This document shows, one piece after another, positions 27,250 through 36,186 of a DNA stretch of 51,175 bases. A model generated the notes under the pieces. It was not told the DNA's origin, made no database searches, and worked only from the letters and a program-made list of their open reading frames with translations. A program made the position numbers and the translations under genes. Source of the DNA: an uncultured Bdellovibrionales bacterium (GTDB taxonomy: Bacteria > Bdellovibrionota > Bdellovibrionia > Bdellovibrionales > UBA1609). Position 1 is the stretch's first letter, and each line of letters begins with the position of its first letter. Location of the stretch: assembly GCA_938002015.1 (NCBI GenBank), contig CALLAU010000033.1, forward strand, positions 1-51,175, written 5' to 3'.

Positions 27250-28160
27250 AACGAATCTAATAAAGCATAGGTTAAACTGATTTTAGGTATTTCAATTTGC
27301 TCAGCAGGCCAAAACTGTAGAATTCTTTGAATAATAAGTAGGCTTGGAACTATCAAAGCTGCATTTTCTTCTCTAACAGGAAAGTGCTCTGCAAGCTCAT
27401 AGCCTGAGTAATTCATAAAAGTTCCAACTAAATACGGCACTTCATCTGAATCTAAAAAATAATCCTTCTTTCTTCCAAGTACATGCCGCCTTAGTCTACC
27501 AAGTCTTCGAAAGTTCCCGCCCGTTCCATGAAAAAAAATGTCTTGAGGAAACTTAAACCTTAAATCTTGAATCTCTGGAATATTTAATATCTCATTAATT
27601 AGTTTTAAACTTTCAGAGTGATTTTGAACAAGCTGACCAGATCTCGTTTCAGCTATTAACCTTAAGGTTCCCACATCTATACTCTTTTGTATTATAAACT
27701 TTTTCTTATAAAAAACTGAAAGCTCTAAACTTCCACCACCAATATCTGCATGTAAATGCGGAACAGGCTCTTCAAAAAAGTTTCGTACATAAAGCCCTTG
27801 GCTCATATACTTAGCTTCGTCTTGACCAGATATTATATCTATCGGTATTTGGTACTTCGTTGCAACACCATCAAGTATTGCTTCTCCATTATTAGAGTCT
27901 CTAAACGCGCTTGTTCCAACACATTTTATTTGCTCAACTTTATATTCATCTAAAATTTTTCGAATATCTTGAAAAATAAAGTCTAATTGCTGCTGCTTTT
28001 CAAAACTAATAGTTGAAGCTTTAAAAACATCTGATCCTAGCCTGCATGGGAATCTTTTTTTAAAAATCATATCTTCTTCAGTATAAAATTTGGATTTTGA
28101 TCTTTTTGCAACTGTAATTCTAATTGCGTTAGACCCCATATCTATACCTGCTACAACCAT
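27234..28160 (-). CDS. ppx: Ppx/GppA-type phosphatase (exopolyphosphatase)
   Basis: The 308-residue protein has the actin-like ATPase fold motifs of Ppx/GppA: AGIDMGSNAIRITV near the start, GTSAFRDSNNG, the catalytic-glutamate region IISGQDEAKYMSQG, and HADIGGGSLEL. It corresponds to the short form without the C-terminal HD-like domain. The family removes phosphate from polyphosphate ends or from pppGpp; which one cannot be told here. It lies 38 nt downstream of ppk on the same strand, which favours polyphosphate. Confidence 0.88.
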   Translation of the reverse strand: MVVAGIDMGSNAIRITVAKRSKSKFYTEEDMIFKKRFPCRLGSDVFKASTISFEKQQQLDFIFQDIRKILDEYKVEQIKCVGTSAFRDSNNGEAILDGVATKYQIPIDIISGQDEAKYMSQGLYVRNFFEEPVPHLHADIGGGSLELSVFYKKKFIIQKSIDVGTLRLIAETRSGQLVQNHSESLKLINEILNIPEIQDLRFKFPQDIFFHGTGGNFRRLGRLRRHVLGRKKDYFLDSDEVPYLVGTFMNYSGYELAEHFPVREENAALIVPSLLIIQRILQFWPAEQIEIPKISLTYALLDSFYSSK

Positions 28161-28198
28161 ACTTATTATACCCTCTTGTCTCTTTAATAATTTTTTAC

Positions 28199-30235
28199 TT
28201 ATATCTTGTTCTTTAAAAAACTTCTTCTTAATTCTAATTGAAAATTCACTGCTTTTTTAGTATTTTTTTGAATTCTTTCATATTGACCATCATTTTTCAT
28301 ACGCCACGCCTGGGTATTGTCTTTAAAAAACAGATCTAGAACACCTAAAAGATGCTCTTTATTCCCTAAGCTCTCAACTGGAGTTAAGACTTCAACCCTT
28401 CGATCTAAATTTCGCGTCATTAAATCTGCTGACCCCATATAAAAAAGGCCGTTTACTCGCTCTTTCTCACCATTTCTAAAATAAAAAACTCTTGAGTGCT
28501 CTAAAAACTGATCCACTACAGATCTAATTTTAAGATTTTTACTATTTGCTTGCGGTTTAAACACACAAATACTTCTTACACCTAAACTAATAGGTACTCC
28601 AGCAGCTGAAGCTTTACCTAAAAGCTCAGAGATTTTTTTATCCTCTAGATTATTTAACTTTAAAATAATTTCTGCAGGAAAGCCCTGCTCATAGTTTTTA
28701 ATTTCATTTTCTATTAACTCTGAGAATTTTTCTCTTAAATTTAATGGTGCAACTAAAAGTTTATTGTATTTTCTCTTTAAAGATCTTCCCGTAAGGAAAT
28801 GAAAAACATTAACAACATCTTCAGTTATTTTTTTATCAGTAGTGATTAAACCAAGGTCTGTATAAAAGGCAGCAGTATCAGCATTATAGTTTCCTGTTCC
28901 AATATGAGCGTAACACTTTAAGCCTTTGTCTTCTTGCCTAGTAATAAGGGCAATTTTACAATGCGTTTTAAGACCTATAACTCCATAGATAATATGAACC
29001 CCAGCTTGCTCTAAAACTTGAGCCCAAGAGATATTATTCTCTTCATCTAGCCTTGCTTTAAGTTCAATAACACAAACTACTTCCTTACCTTTTTCTACTG
29101 CTTTCATTAAAGCTTGTATGAGTTTACTATCTTTGTTTGTTCTATAAAGTGAAAGCTTAATTCCTCTAACTTTAGGATCATGTGCAGCTTCAATGATGAC
29201 TTTCTCAATTGAGTACTTAAAACTCTCATAAGGGTGATGAAGAAGTATATCTTCTTTCCTTAGGTTTTCAAAAATTTGATCTGTCTCTCCAACAAATTTA
29301 GAGTTAGTAATAGGGACCCATTTACTAAATTTTAAATTCTTAGGACCATGCTTATGAATCAAATCAAGATCTGTATAATCAACAATAGAACCCGTTTCAT
29401 AAACATCAAAGTCCTTGATATTTAATTCATCTTTAATAAAATTTAAAAGCCACTTATCGGGTTTTGTTCTGCATTGAAGTTTAACTGTATGACCAAATTT
29501 TCTCTCTTTTAGTTCATTAGCTATCATTTCTAAAAGGTCTTCAGCCTCTTCTTCATCTCTTTCAAATTCAATATTTCTTGTGATTCTAAAAAGCATTGAA
29601 CTTTCTATAACCATTTCAGGAAAAAGTTCTGTAAGGTGAGCCTGAATGAGTTCAATAATCGAAAGCCAATGAAAAAATCTTGGCTCTCTTTCTACTTTTA
29701 AAAAACTTGGAAGAACTTTTGGAACTTTAATTCTTGCAAATAAAGGTCTTTCTTTTTTAGGCTCAGACATTTTCACAGCAATAGATGTTGAAAGACTTGA
29801 AATATGTGGAAATGGATGACCAGGATCTACTGCTAGAGGCGTTAAAATGGGGAGAACATTTTCTTTAAAATACTTCTTAAAATCTTTTTTTTCAGAATCT
29901 GTTAAATCAGACCATTTTAAAAGAAAAATACCATTTTTGGTTAATGAGTTTTCTTTAATATTTTCATAACATTTTCTAGCACGCTTAAAATGTTCTGTAA
30001 CACTCTCATTAATCGATAAGATTCTCTCTTTTTGAATAAGGTCTTGATGTAGCAGCATTTTCGCACGCGGCACAGCAAGTCTCTTCATAAAAAACTCATC
30101 AAGGTTAGATTGAAAAATGCTTAAAAACCTCAGCCTTTCAAGTGAAGGCAGTTTAGAGTCTTCAGCTTGCTCTAAAACCCTTGAGTTAAACGACAACCAG
30201 GCTAATTCTCGATCTACTAGTTCCATATAAGACAA
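28199..30235 (-). CDS. ppk1: Polyphosphate kinase 1
   Basis: PPK1 makes polyphosphate from ATP, reversibly, at the inner membrane face. The 678-residue length is typical. The N-terminus (DRELAWLSFNSRVLEQAED, then SNLDEFFMKRLAVPR) is diagnostic. The phospholipase-D-like catalytic histidine lies in GLKTHCKIALITR, and HIGTGNYNADTAAFYTDLGL follows. It forms an operon with the downstream ppx gene, so synthesis and breakdown of the polymer are encoded together. It is divergent from the hppD operon across about 130 nt. Confidence 0.97.
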   Translation of the reverse strand: MSYMELVDRELAWLSFNSRVLEQAEDSKLPSLERLRFLSIFQSNLDEFFMKRLAVPRAKMLLHQDLIQKERILSINESVTEHFKRARKCYENIKENSLTKNGIFLLKWSDLTDSEKKDFKKYFKENVLPILTPLAVDPGHPFPHISSLSTSIAVKMSEPKKERPLFARIKVPKVLPSFLKVEREPRFFHWLSIIELIQAHLTELFPEMVIESSMLFRITRNIEFERDEEEAEDLLEMIANELKERKFGHTVKLQCRTKPDKWLLNFIKDELNIKDFDVYETGSIVDYTDLDLIHKHGPKNLKFSKWVPITNSKFVGETDQIFENLRKEDILLHHPYESFKYSIEKVIIEAAHDPKVRGIKLSLYRTNKDSKLIQALMKAVEKGKEVVCVIELKARLDEENNISWAQVLEQAGVHIIYGVIGLKTHCKIALITRQEDKGLKCYAHIGTGNYNADTAAFYTDLGLITTDKKITEDVVNVFHFLTGRSLKRKYNKLLVAPLNLREKFSELIENEIKNYEQGFPAEIILKLNNLEDKKISELLGKASAAGVPISLGVRSICVFKPQANSKNLKIRSVVDQFLEHSRVFYFRNGEKERVNGLFYMGSADLMTRNLDRRVEVLTPVESLGNKEHLLGVLDLFFKDNTQAWRMKNDGQYERIQKNTKKAVNFQLELRRSFLKNKI

Positions 30236-30366
30236 TATAACTTATTCAAAAGACAAATAAACTATAAATTTCAATAAGTTAGCTCTTAGTCAGCTTTGGC
30301 CCTTTGTCTTGTCCTTCAGGGCTATATGTGGTTAAAAGAAGCTTTGAACCAAATTCGGAGGAGAGT

Positions 30367-31440
30367 ATGGAAATGACTAAGCAAACTGAGCTTAAAATTA
30401 AGGATATTGACGCTAAATCTTGGGAAAACCCATGTGAGCTAGACGGCTGTGAATTTCTTGAATTTGCAGGACCAGACGCCAAACACCTACATGAAACTTT
30501 TCAAAAGCTTGGCTTTACACTAACGGGTAAGCATAAAAACCAAGAAATTTACTTTTATGAACAAGGTGGTGTTAAGTTTTTAGTCAACGAAGACCCCGAT
30601 AGTTTTGCTAAAGATTTCACTAAAACACATGGAGCTTCAGCTTGCGCTATGGCTTTAAAAACTAAAGATGCTGATAAAGCTTATCAAGAAGTTTTAAAGC
30701 GAGGAGCTAATGCTTACACAAATGATAGAAAAGATGTGAGTGGTTTTAATGCTATTTATGGAATTGGAAATGCTTTAGTTTACTTTGTTGATCATGCAAA
30801 CGGAAATCCTTATGAAAAAGATTTTGATTTTAACGGTAATGACTCAAGTGGTTTTGGACTAAGATACACAGATCATATGACCAACAATGTACCAGTAAAT
30901 GAAATGCAGCAGTGGTGTGATTTTTATGAAAATACTTTTAATTTTAAAGAAACAAGGTTTTTTAACATTAAAGGAGAATCAACAGGTTTAATCTCAAAAG
31001 TGATGAGCTCACCTTGTGGAAAGCTAGCTATTCCAATTAATGAGCCAACAGATCCGAAATCTCAAATCCAAGAATATATTGATGAGTATAAGGGTTCTGG
31101 AATTCAACACATTGCTCTAGGTACTGATGATATCGTTACAGCTGTTAGAAAGTTAAGAGAAAACGGAATAGAGTTTTTAGAAGTTCCTGATACTTACTAT
31201 GATATGCTTCCTAGCCGCCTCCCAAATATTAAAGAAAATATTGAAGATTTAAGAGAATTAAAAATTTTAGCTGATGGGGATGAAAACGGATACTTACTCC
31301 AAATCTTTACTAAAAACTTACTTGGTCCAATTTTTGTGGAATTGATTTCACGAAAGGGTCACGATGGATTTGGTGAGGGAAACTTCCAGGCCCTTTTTAA
31401 TGCTATTGAAAGAGATCAAAAAAATAGAGGTGTTTTATAA
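30367..31440 (+). CDS. hppD: 4-hydroxyphenylpyruvate dioxygenase
   Basis: HppD turns 4-hydroxyphenylpyruvate into homogentisate in tyrosine breakdown. I chose the ATG at 30367 because GGAGG lies 5 nt before it; an upstream TTG (30304) in frame is unlikely. The 357-residue protein has the two vicinal-oxygen-chelate halves. The iron ligands are His in YTDHMTNNV (about residue 169), His in IQHIALGTDD (about 246) and Glu in FVELISRKG (about 325). The following hmgA gene starts 1 nt after the stop. Confidence 0.96.
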   Translation: MEMTKQTELKIKDIDAKSWENPCELDGCEFLEFAGPDAKHLHETFQKLGFTLTGKHKNQEIYFYEQGGVKFLVNEDPDSFAKDFTKTHGASACAMALKTKDADKAYQEVLKRGANAYTNDRKDVSGFNAIYGIGNALVYFVDHANGNPYEKDFDFNGNDSSGFGLRYTDHMTNNVPVNEMQQWCDFYENTFNFKETRFFNIKGESTGLISKVMSSPCGKLAIPINEPTDPKSQIQEYIDEYKGSGIQHIALGTDDIVTAVRKLRENGIEFLEVPDTYYDMLPSRLPNIKENIEDLRELKILADGDENGYLLQIFTKNLLGPIFVELISRKGHDGFGEGNFQALFNAIERDQKNRGVL

Positions 31441-31441
31441 G

Positions 31442-32551
31442 ATGTCTTCTCACTTTTCTCAAGGGCAGCACACAAAGCAAGCTCATAAAGCAATTCCTGA
31501 TGAGCACTTTGAAGAGGAACAAGGCTTAAAAGGGTTTTATGGTCGAGTCTCTCACCTTATAAAGCCTAAACCAAGCACGAGGTGGACCAATATTCAGGGC
31601 CCTTTAAAGCCAAGGATGTATGACCTTGTTAAACTAAAAGAGAGAAATGAAGATTTTATTAAGCTTTTATATAATTCAAGTGTTGAACTTAGTTTTTTAA
31701 ACACAGAGCCAAATGGGAAGAGAAGCCAAATTTCATTTAGAAATGCTGATGGAGACACAATATACTTTTGTCATTTAGGTTCCGGAACTTTTTTGACTGA
31801 ATATGGCAACCTTGAATTTAAAAAAGGCTCTTATGTTGTCATCCCTAAGTGCTTAAACCACACCATTCTTTCAAGCCAGTCGTCTAAATTTTTTGTTATT
31901 GAAGATAAAAATACTCATTTTGAAGAACCTGATAGAGGTATGCTTGGTAAAAATGCCATCTATGACTCTCAAGCAATTCAAAGACCTAACTTAGATAATC
32001 TACATAAATCTCTTCTAGACTTAGAACACGATATTATTGAAATTCATGTTAAAAAAATGGGTGAGCTTACAACCTTCACCTATGATTCATCTGTGTATGA
32101 TACCATTGGATGGAAAGGTGACCTCTACCCATACGCTCTTCATGTTGATGACATCATGCCTGTTATGAGTCATAGATCTCACTTACCACCATCTGCTCAT
32201 TCAACTTTTGTTGCAAGAGACTTTGTAGTTTGCACCTTTCTTCCAAGACCACTGGAATCAGATGCTGATGCTCTAAAAGTTCCTTTTTATCATCAAAATA
32301 TTGATTATGATGAAGTGCTTTTTTACCATGATGGAGACTTTTTTAGTCGAGATAACCTTCACGCTGGTATGATGAGTTTTCACCCTGCAGGCTTTCCTCA
32401 TGGTCCACACCCAAAAGCAGTTAAATCAATTGGAGGAAAAACTCATACTAATGAATACGCTGTCATGGTCGACACAAGACAACCTCTTAAAGTAGCAAAT
32501 GATATGACGAATATTGAATTAGAAGAGTACTGGAAATCATGGATGGCATAG
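31442..32551 (+). CDS. hmgA: Homogentisate 1,2-dioxygenase
   Basis: HmgA opens the homogentisate ring to maleylacetoacetate. The ATG at 31442, 1 nt after hppD, gives 369 residues, on the short side for the family. The iron and substrate region is clear: YHQNIDYDEVLFYHDGDFFSR and then MMSFHPAGFPHGPHP near the C-terminus. AGAGG lies about 10 nt before the start. The next two enzymes of the pathway (maleylacetoacetate isomerase and fumarylacetoacetase) are not in the window. Its end overlaps ribD by 13 nt. Confidence 0.93.
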   Translation: MSSHFSQGQHTKQAHKAIPDEHFEEEQGLKGFYGRVSHLIKPKPSTRWTNIQGPLKPRMYDLVKLKERNEDFIKLLYNSSVELSFLNTEPNGKRSQISFRNADGDTIYFCHLGSGTFLTEYGNLEFKKGSYVVIPKCLNHTILSSQSSKFFVIEDKNTHFEEPDRGMLGKNAIYDSQAIQRPNLDNLHKSLLDLEHDIIEIHVKKMGELTTFTYDSSVYDTIGWKGDLYPYALHVDDIMPVMSHRSHLPPSAHSTFVARDFVVCTFLPRPLESDADALKVPFYHQNIDYDEVLFYHDGDFFSRDNLHAGMMSFHPAGFPHGPHPKAVKSIGGKTHTNEYAVMVDTRQPLKVANDMTNIELEEYWKSWMA

Positions 32552-33657
32552 CCCAGGGGCTTAAACTCACAGTAGATAAAGCACTGGTTTTTGCACTCCA
32601 GCTTGCTGAAAAAGGCAAAGGCTTTGTTGAGCCAAACCCTTGTGTCGGCTGCGTTCTCTTAGATGATGATTCAAATGTTTTAGGTTACGGCTTCCATCAA
32701 AAATTTGGAGAAGGCCATGCTGAAGTAAATGCATTTAAAGATGTAAATAAAGAAGGGTTAACAGCTGTAGTAACGCTTGAGCCATGCTCTCATGAGGGGA
32801 AAACTGGCCCTTGCGCTGACCTGCTTATAAGTAAAAAAATTAAGAAACTTGTTTATATTGATGACGATCCAAATCCTAAAGTAAGTGGAACAGGAATTAA
32901 AAAACTTAAAGAAGCTGGTATTGAAGTAATTAAAGCTGATGAAAGCTATTCTAAAATAAATAGAATGCTTAATGCTAAGTTTTTTTATTTTCATGAAAAT
33001 AAAAAAACTTTTTTTCATGCAAAATGGGCTCAAACACTTGATGGGAAAATGTCGATTAATGGAGAAAGTAAGTGGATTACAAACGAAAAATCTAGACAGT
33101 ACGCTCATTTTTTAAGAGCACAATCTGACTCTGTACTTGTCGGAAAAAATACTATTTTAAATGACAACCCTTCATTAAACCCGCGTCTTCCAAACTACAC
33201 TAAAGAAAATAAAGTCATCATCTTAGACCCTAGCCTTGAACTCTTAACTCGTTTAGAGGATACAAAAGTAAGGAGCTTAAGAAACTCAAAGGACATTGTT
33301 TTAGTACATAAATTAGATAAAGAACCTGAAACTGATTTTAGCCTCTTAAAAGTGAGTACAGATACAAATGGGAACTTTAACCTTAATGAACTCCAAAAAA
33401 GTTTAGCCTCTGACTACTCCATACAAAGTGCGTTTATTGAAGGTGGAGCAAAAACTATGGGGCTATTTCTAAAATCTCATATTATTGATTTTGCTTCAGT
33501 TTTTATTGCTTCAAAAATACTTGGTAAAAACGGTGAATCATACAGTAATGAGTTAGATCTAAACTCTTTAAAAACCAGCTTTAGCTTCTTATCTCCAGTG
33601 ATCAGAACCATTGATTCTGATACTGTTCTTGAAGGCCAGATTAACTTTATCAATTAG
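32539..33657 (+). CDS. ribD: Bifunctional riboflavin biosynthesis deaminase/reductase RibD
   Basis: RibD performs the deamination and side-chain reduction of the pyrimidine intermediate of riboflavin. The 372-residue protein has both halves: the deaminase with HAEVNAF (His60, Glu62) and EPCSHEGKTGPCAD (zinc cysteines 83 and 92), and the reductase beginning KWAQTLDGKMSINGESKWI. The ATG at 32539 lies inside the end of hmgA, so translation is coupled. Placement of ribD with tyrosine-breakdown genes is unusual; no other rib gene and no FMN riboswitch is seen nearby. Confidence 0.96.
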   Translation: MDGIAQGLKLTVDKALVFALQLAEKGKGFVEPNPCVGCVLLDDDSNVLGYGFHQKFGEGHAEVNAFKDVNKEGLTAVVTLEPCSHEGKTGPCADLLISKKIKKLVYIDDDPNPKVSGTGIKKLKEAGIEVIKADESYSKINRMLNAKFFYFHENKKTFFHAKWAQTLDGKMSINGESKWITNEKSRQYAHFLRAQSDSVLVGKNTILNDNPSLNPRLPNYTKENKVIILDPSLELLTRLEDTKVRSLRNSKDIVLVHKLDKEPETDFSLLKVSTDTNGNFNLNELQKSLASDYSIQSAFIEGGAKTMGLFLKSHIIDFASVFIASKILGKNGESYSNELDLNSLKTSFSFLSPVIRTIDSDTVLEGQINFIN

Positions 33658-33694
33658 GCCATGCTTTCACGTTAAAAATAATATTTAAGTTAGA

Positions 33695-33970
33695 TCAAAA
33701 AACTTTAAGAGAAGCACATACTGTCTCATACACATGAATTCTAGCATGAACGCCTGCACCATGCACAATTGATGTGTTTGAGGCCTGAAGGTCAATGACC
33801 TCAACACTCTTTCCTTGTTCGACTAACTCACTAATTCTAGAGTTGATATCATTTTGAACTGTGCTTGGTTGACTTGTGTCCTCTACCCTGCTCGTACTGC
33901 AAACGACTTCTGGGTTAGCTAAGGCTTTTGTTGAGAATAAAGCAAAAATTAAAATTATTAAATTTTTCAT
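33695..33970 (-). CDS. Small secreted protein (91 aa), unknown family
   Basis: The product has a clear signal peptide (MKNLIILIFALFSTKALA-NP). The mature part of about 72 residues has two cysteines, one near each end (VVCSTS and TVCASL), which could form a disulfide. No family is recognised. It is a single gene on the minus strand, converging on ribD with 37 nt between. Confidence 0.65.
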   Translation of the reverse strand: MKNLIILIFALFSTKALANPEVVCSTSRVEDTSQPSTVQNDINSRISELVEQGKSVEVIDLQASNTSIVHGAGVHARIHVYETVCASLKVF

Positions 33971-34117
33971 ACTTTACTCATATACAAACTGCACTTTATT
34001 TGGTCAAACACCCAGTGAAAAGACTCGCTATAAACAGTTTTTCATTAGCTTTAAAGGCTTTTATATTGAAAAAAATAAAGCCCTTAAGGCAATAATTACA
34101 AAGAAAACTCTAAAGAC

Positions 34118-35728
34118 TTAATCTTGATTTAAAGTCAGTCCGTGAATATTACTCCCTGCAAACACATGAATTCTACTACTCTCTTTATCAACGGCCCTTA
34201 CAACTTGAGGAAAGGCCCTGCGAATAAAGCCCCTTTGGTTTTCACTATGCTCAACAGAGCTATATAATATCAACTCTACCTTTCTTCTCTGTCCCGGCCT
34301 TAACTCTGGATGCACCCATATACTAAATTGAGTTTGATTTAAAAGTTTAGGATCTAACTTTTTACTTAAAGCAACTTGAAGCGCTTTTTCTATAGACTCA
34401 GCTACAGATACAACATCAGCATCTATATCGCCATTTTCATCAGCTCTCATATAAGTTATTCTTAATTGAGAAGTACCAAAAGCACTTAAAAGTATTTTTT
34501 GAATATCTATCATGTCTTTTAAGTTAATCTCTCTAGGGAGTATAATAACCCCTTCATCACCAGAGAAGCTTATACTTAAATCATTTTCTAAACCAAAAAA
34601 ACTTTTCATCACATCTCTAACTAGTTGTTGTTGTGATTTAAAAGCCTTTGTAATTTCTTTCTCATTTTCTCTTACCCTTATTAAAACTTCATCAATACTA
34701 TTACTTGATAAAACACCAATAGAAGTAGCTTGAAGGTTTTTAGCTCCAAGACCAATAAAATCTAAGGAGATCACTCCATGTGCTATATTAGAAACACTTG
34801 TATTTATTCTTTCCTCAATAATAAGACTTGGGCTAAAGAGATCTATAAGTTGAAACATTTGAATAAATTTAGCAGCTGTACCAACACTTAATTCATAATT
34901 AAAATAATCTGTTATAGCTTTAGCAAAACTTTCTGGTGACCTATTCTTTCTATAAAGTTCAATAGTTTTAAGATTGATAACACCACCACCATCATCAAAT
35001 AGATGTGCATAAACCCAGTTTTGACTAAGCTCAGCGTGCAACCCTTTAGCTTCAGCTAAATCTTTTGCAAGTAGTGATTTTACAGAGTCAAACAAAGTAT
35101 CTAAACTTAAAACACCAAGGTCTTTTGCTTTTCTAGCTGCAACAGCAGCTAAGTCAGAGCTTTCAGCTAAACCAAGCTCAAACCAGTTTTCTTCTATATC
35201 TGAAACTCTAACAAGACCTTCACTTAAAAGTTTTTCTTTAAATTTTTTATCCACATCTGCATATATTCTTTTAAGTATTACAGAATATTTTTGCTGTAGT
35301 TCACGATTTCTTATAGGGATAAAGTATCTTATTAATTTAAAATCAGAATAAAGGATGATATCACCGAATTCACCACCAAGACTTTCATGAAACCTTGTTA
35401 TAGCCTCTATCTCCATTTCTTTTCTTAAGTTAACTAGTGATGTAACAAGGTCGTTATTCTTAATAATATTATCATTTAAGTTTTTAAGCTCAGAAACTGT
35501 TGATTCAAAATACAGCCCTTCTCTTGATTCTTGATGAGCTTTAATCCATTCTTTGTTTTGATTTATATCTCTAAAAACACGCTCCTTATAGACAGTCATC
35601 AACTGAGATCTATTTCGTTGATTTATATCTAAACTTAAAACTTTAGAGCATAAGAGCTCCTCAGCTGATACAACATTCAGCTGAAAAAAAGCTACAAATG
35701 TAAGAATGCTCAAAAGCTTAAATGTCAT
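34118..35728 (-). CDS. Exported protein with a degenerate GGDEF-like segment
   Basis: The 536-residue protein has a signal peptide (residues 1-22, VSA-EE). Residues about 40-260 are helical and charged. Residues about 315-456 show a pattern like a diguanylate cyclase domain: GVISLDFIGLGAKNLQ, then SISFSGDEGVIILP with SGDEG (389-393) in the place of GGDEF, then AESIEKALQVAL at the end. If so, it is inactive as a cyclase by motif, and an exported position would be strange for this fold. This reading is tentative. Its ATG overlaps the stop of the upstream gene (ATGA), so it is the third gene of the L,D-transpeptidase operon. Confidence 0.75.
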   Translation of the reverse strand: MTFKLLSILTFVAFFQLNVVSAEELLCSKVLSLDINQRNRSQLMTVYKERVFRDINQNKEWIKAHQESREGLYFESTVSELKNLNDNIIKNNDLVTSLVNLRKEMEIEAITRFHESLGGEFGDIILYSDFKLIRYFIPIRNRELQQKYSVILKRIYADVDKKFKEKLLSEGLVRVSDIEENWFELGLAESSDLAAVAARKAKDLGVLSLDTLFDSVKSLLAKDLAEAKGLHAELSQNWVYAHLFDDGGGVINLKTIELYRKNRSPESFAKAITDYFNYELSVGTAAKFIQMFQLIDLFSPSLIIEERINTSVSNIAHGVISLDFIGLGAKNLQATSIGVLSSNSIDEVLIRVRENEKEITKAFKSQQQLVRDVMKSFFGLENDLSISFSGDEGVIILPREINLKDMIDIQKILLSAFGTSQLRITYMRADENGDIDADVVSVAESIEKALQVALSKKLDPKLLNQTQFSIWVHPELRPGQRRKVELILYSSVEHSENQRGFIRRAFPQVVRAVDKESSRIHVFAGSNIHGLTLNQD

Positions 35729-36186
35729 AAAAAGAAATTACACTCTTTTGAAGAAACTCTATCTAATCTTATGCTTTTATCACTAACGTCAGCTACAGAA
35801 TCAACACTGATATATGAGTACCCTTCAGGTTGAATCATCTCAACTTTAAGGTTTCCTCTCACTAATATTTTAATACTCTGACCATCTTCACTAACCTCTT
35901 CAAGATCTATCTCTCCACCGTCTCCTTCTAGACCGCAAGTACCTACTTTTGGAAATATTGGACAGTGTAGCTCTGCTGACTCTCTTGAACCGCTCTCATT
36001 TGTAACAACAAGCGATGATGTATACTGACTCTCATCAACTAAACCTACAGATATTGTGCTAATTCCTTCAAAGATTCTTTCTTGATTTTTAAAACATTTA
36101 AAATCCGTGCTAAAAGCATGAGATGAAAATAAAAGAATTAAAGCTGTTATAATCGTTCTTATTTTTTTAGTTTCCTCTATGTACAT
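35725..36186 (-). CDS. Small secreted protein, unknown family
   Basis: I prefer the ATG at 36186 (GGGAG 8 nt upstream) to one at 36201. The 153-residue product has a short charged start and a hydrophobic export signal ending near AFS-TD. The mature part (about 125 residues) is beta-rich and has four cysteines (FKCFK, LHCP, GTCG, KECNF), probably two disulfides. No family is recognised. It overlaps the L,D-transpeptidase gene by 20 nt and the following gene by 4 nt, so all three are translated together. Confidence 0.75.
   Translation of the reverse strand: MYIEETKKIRTIITALILLFSSHAFSTDFKCFKNQERIFEGISTISVGLVDESQYTSSLVVTNESGSRESAELHCPIFPKVGTCGLEGDGGEIDLEEVSEDGQSIKILVRGNLKVEMIQPEGYSYISVDSVADVSDKSIRLDRVSSKECNFFL

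Noticed and set aside
33876..34121. Plus-strand frame of 81 codons between two minus-strand genes.
   Set aside because: It overlaps the start of the small secreted protein gene on the other strand, has no ribosome binding site and no recognisable sequence pattern.
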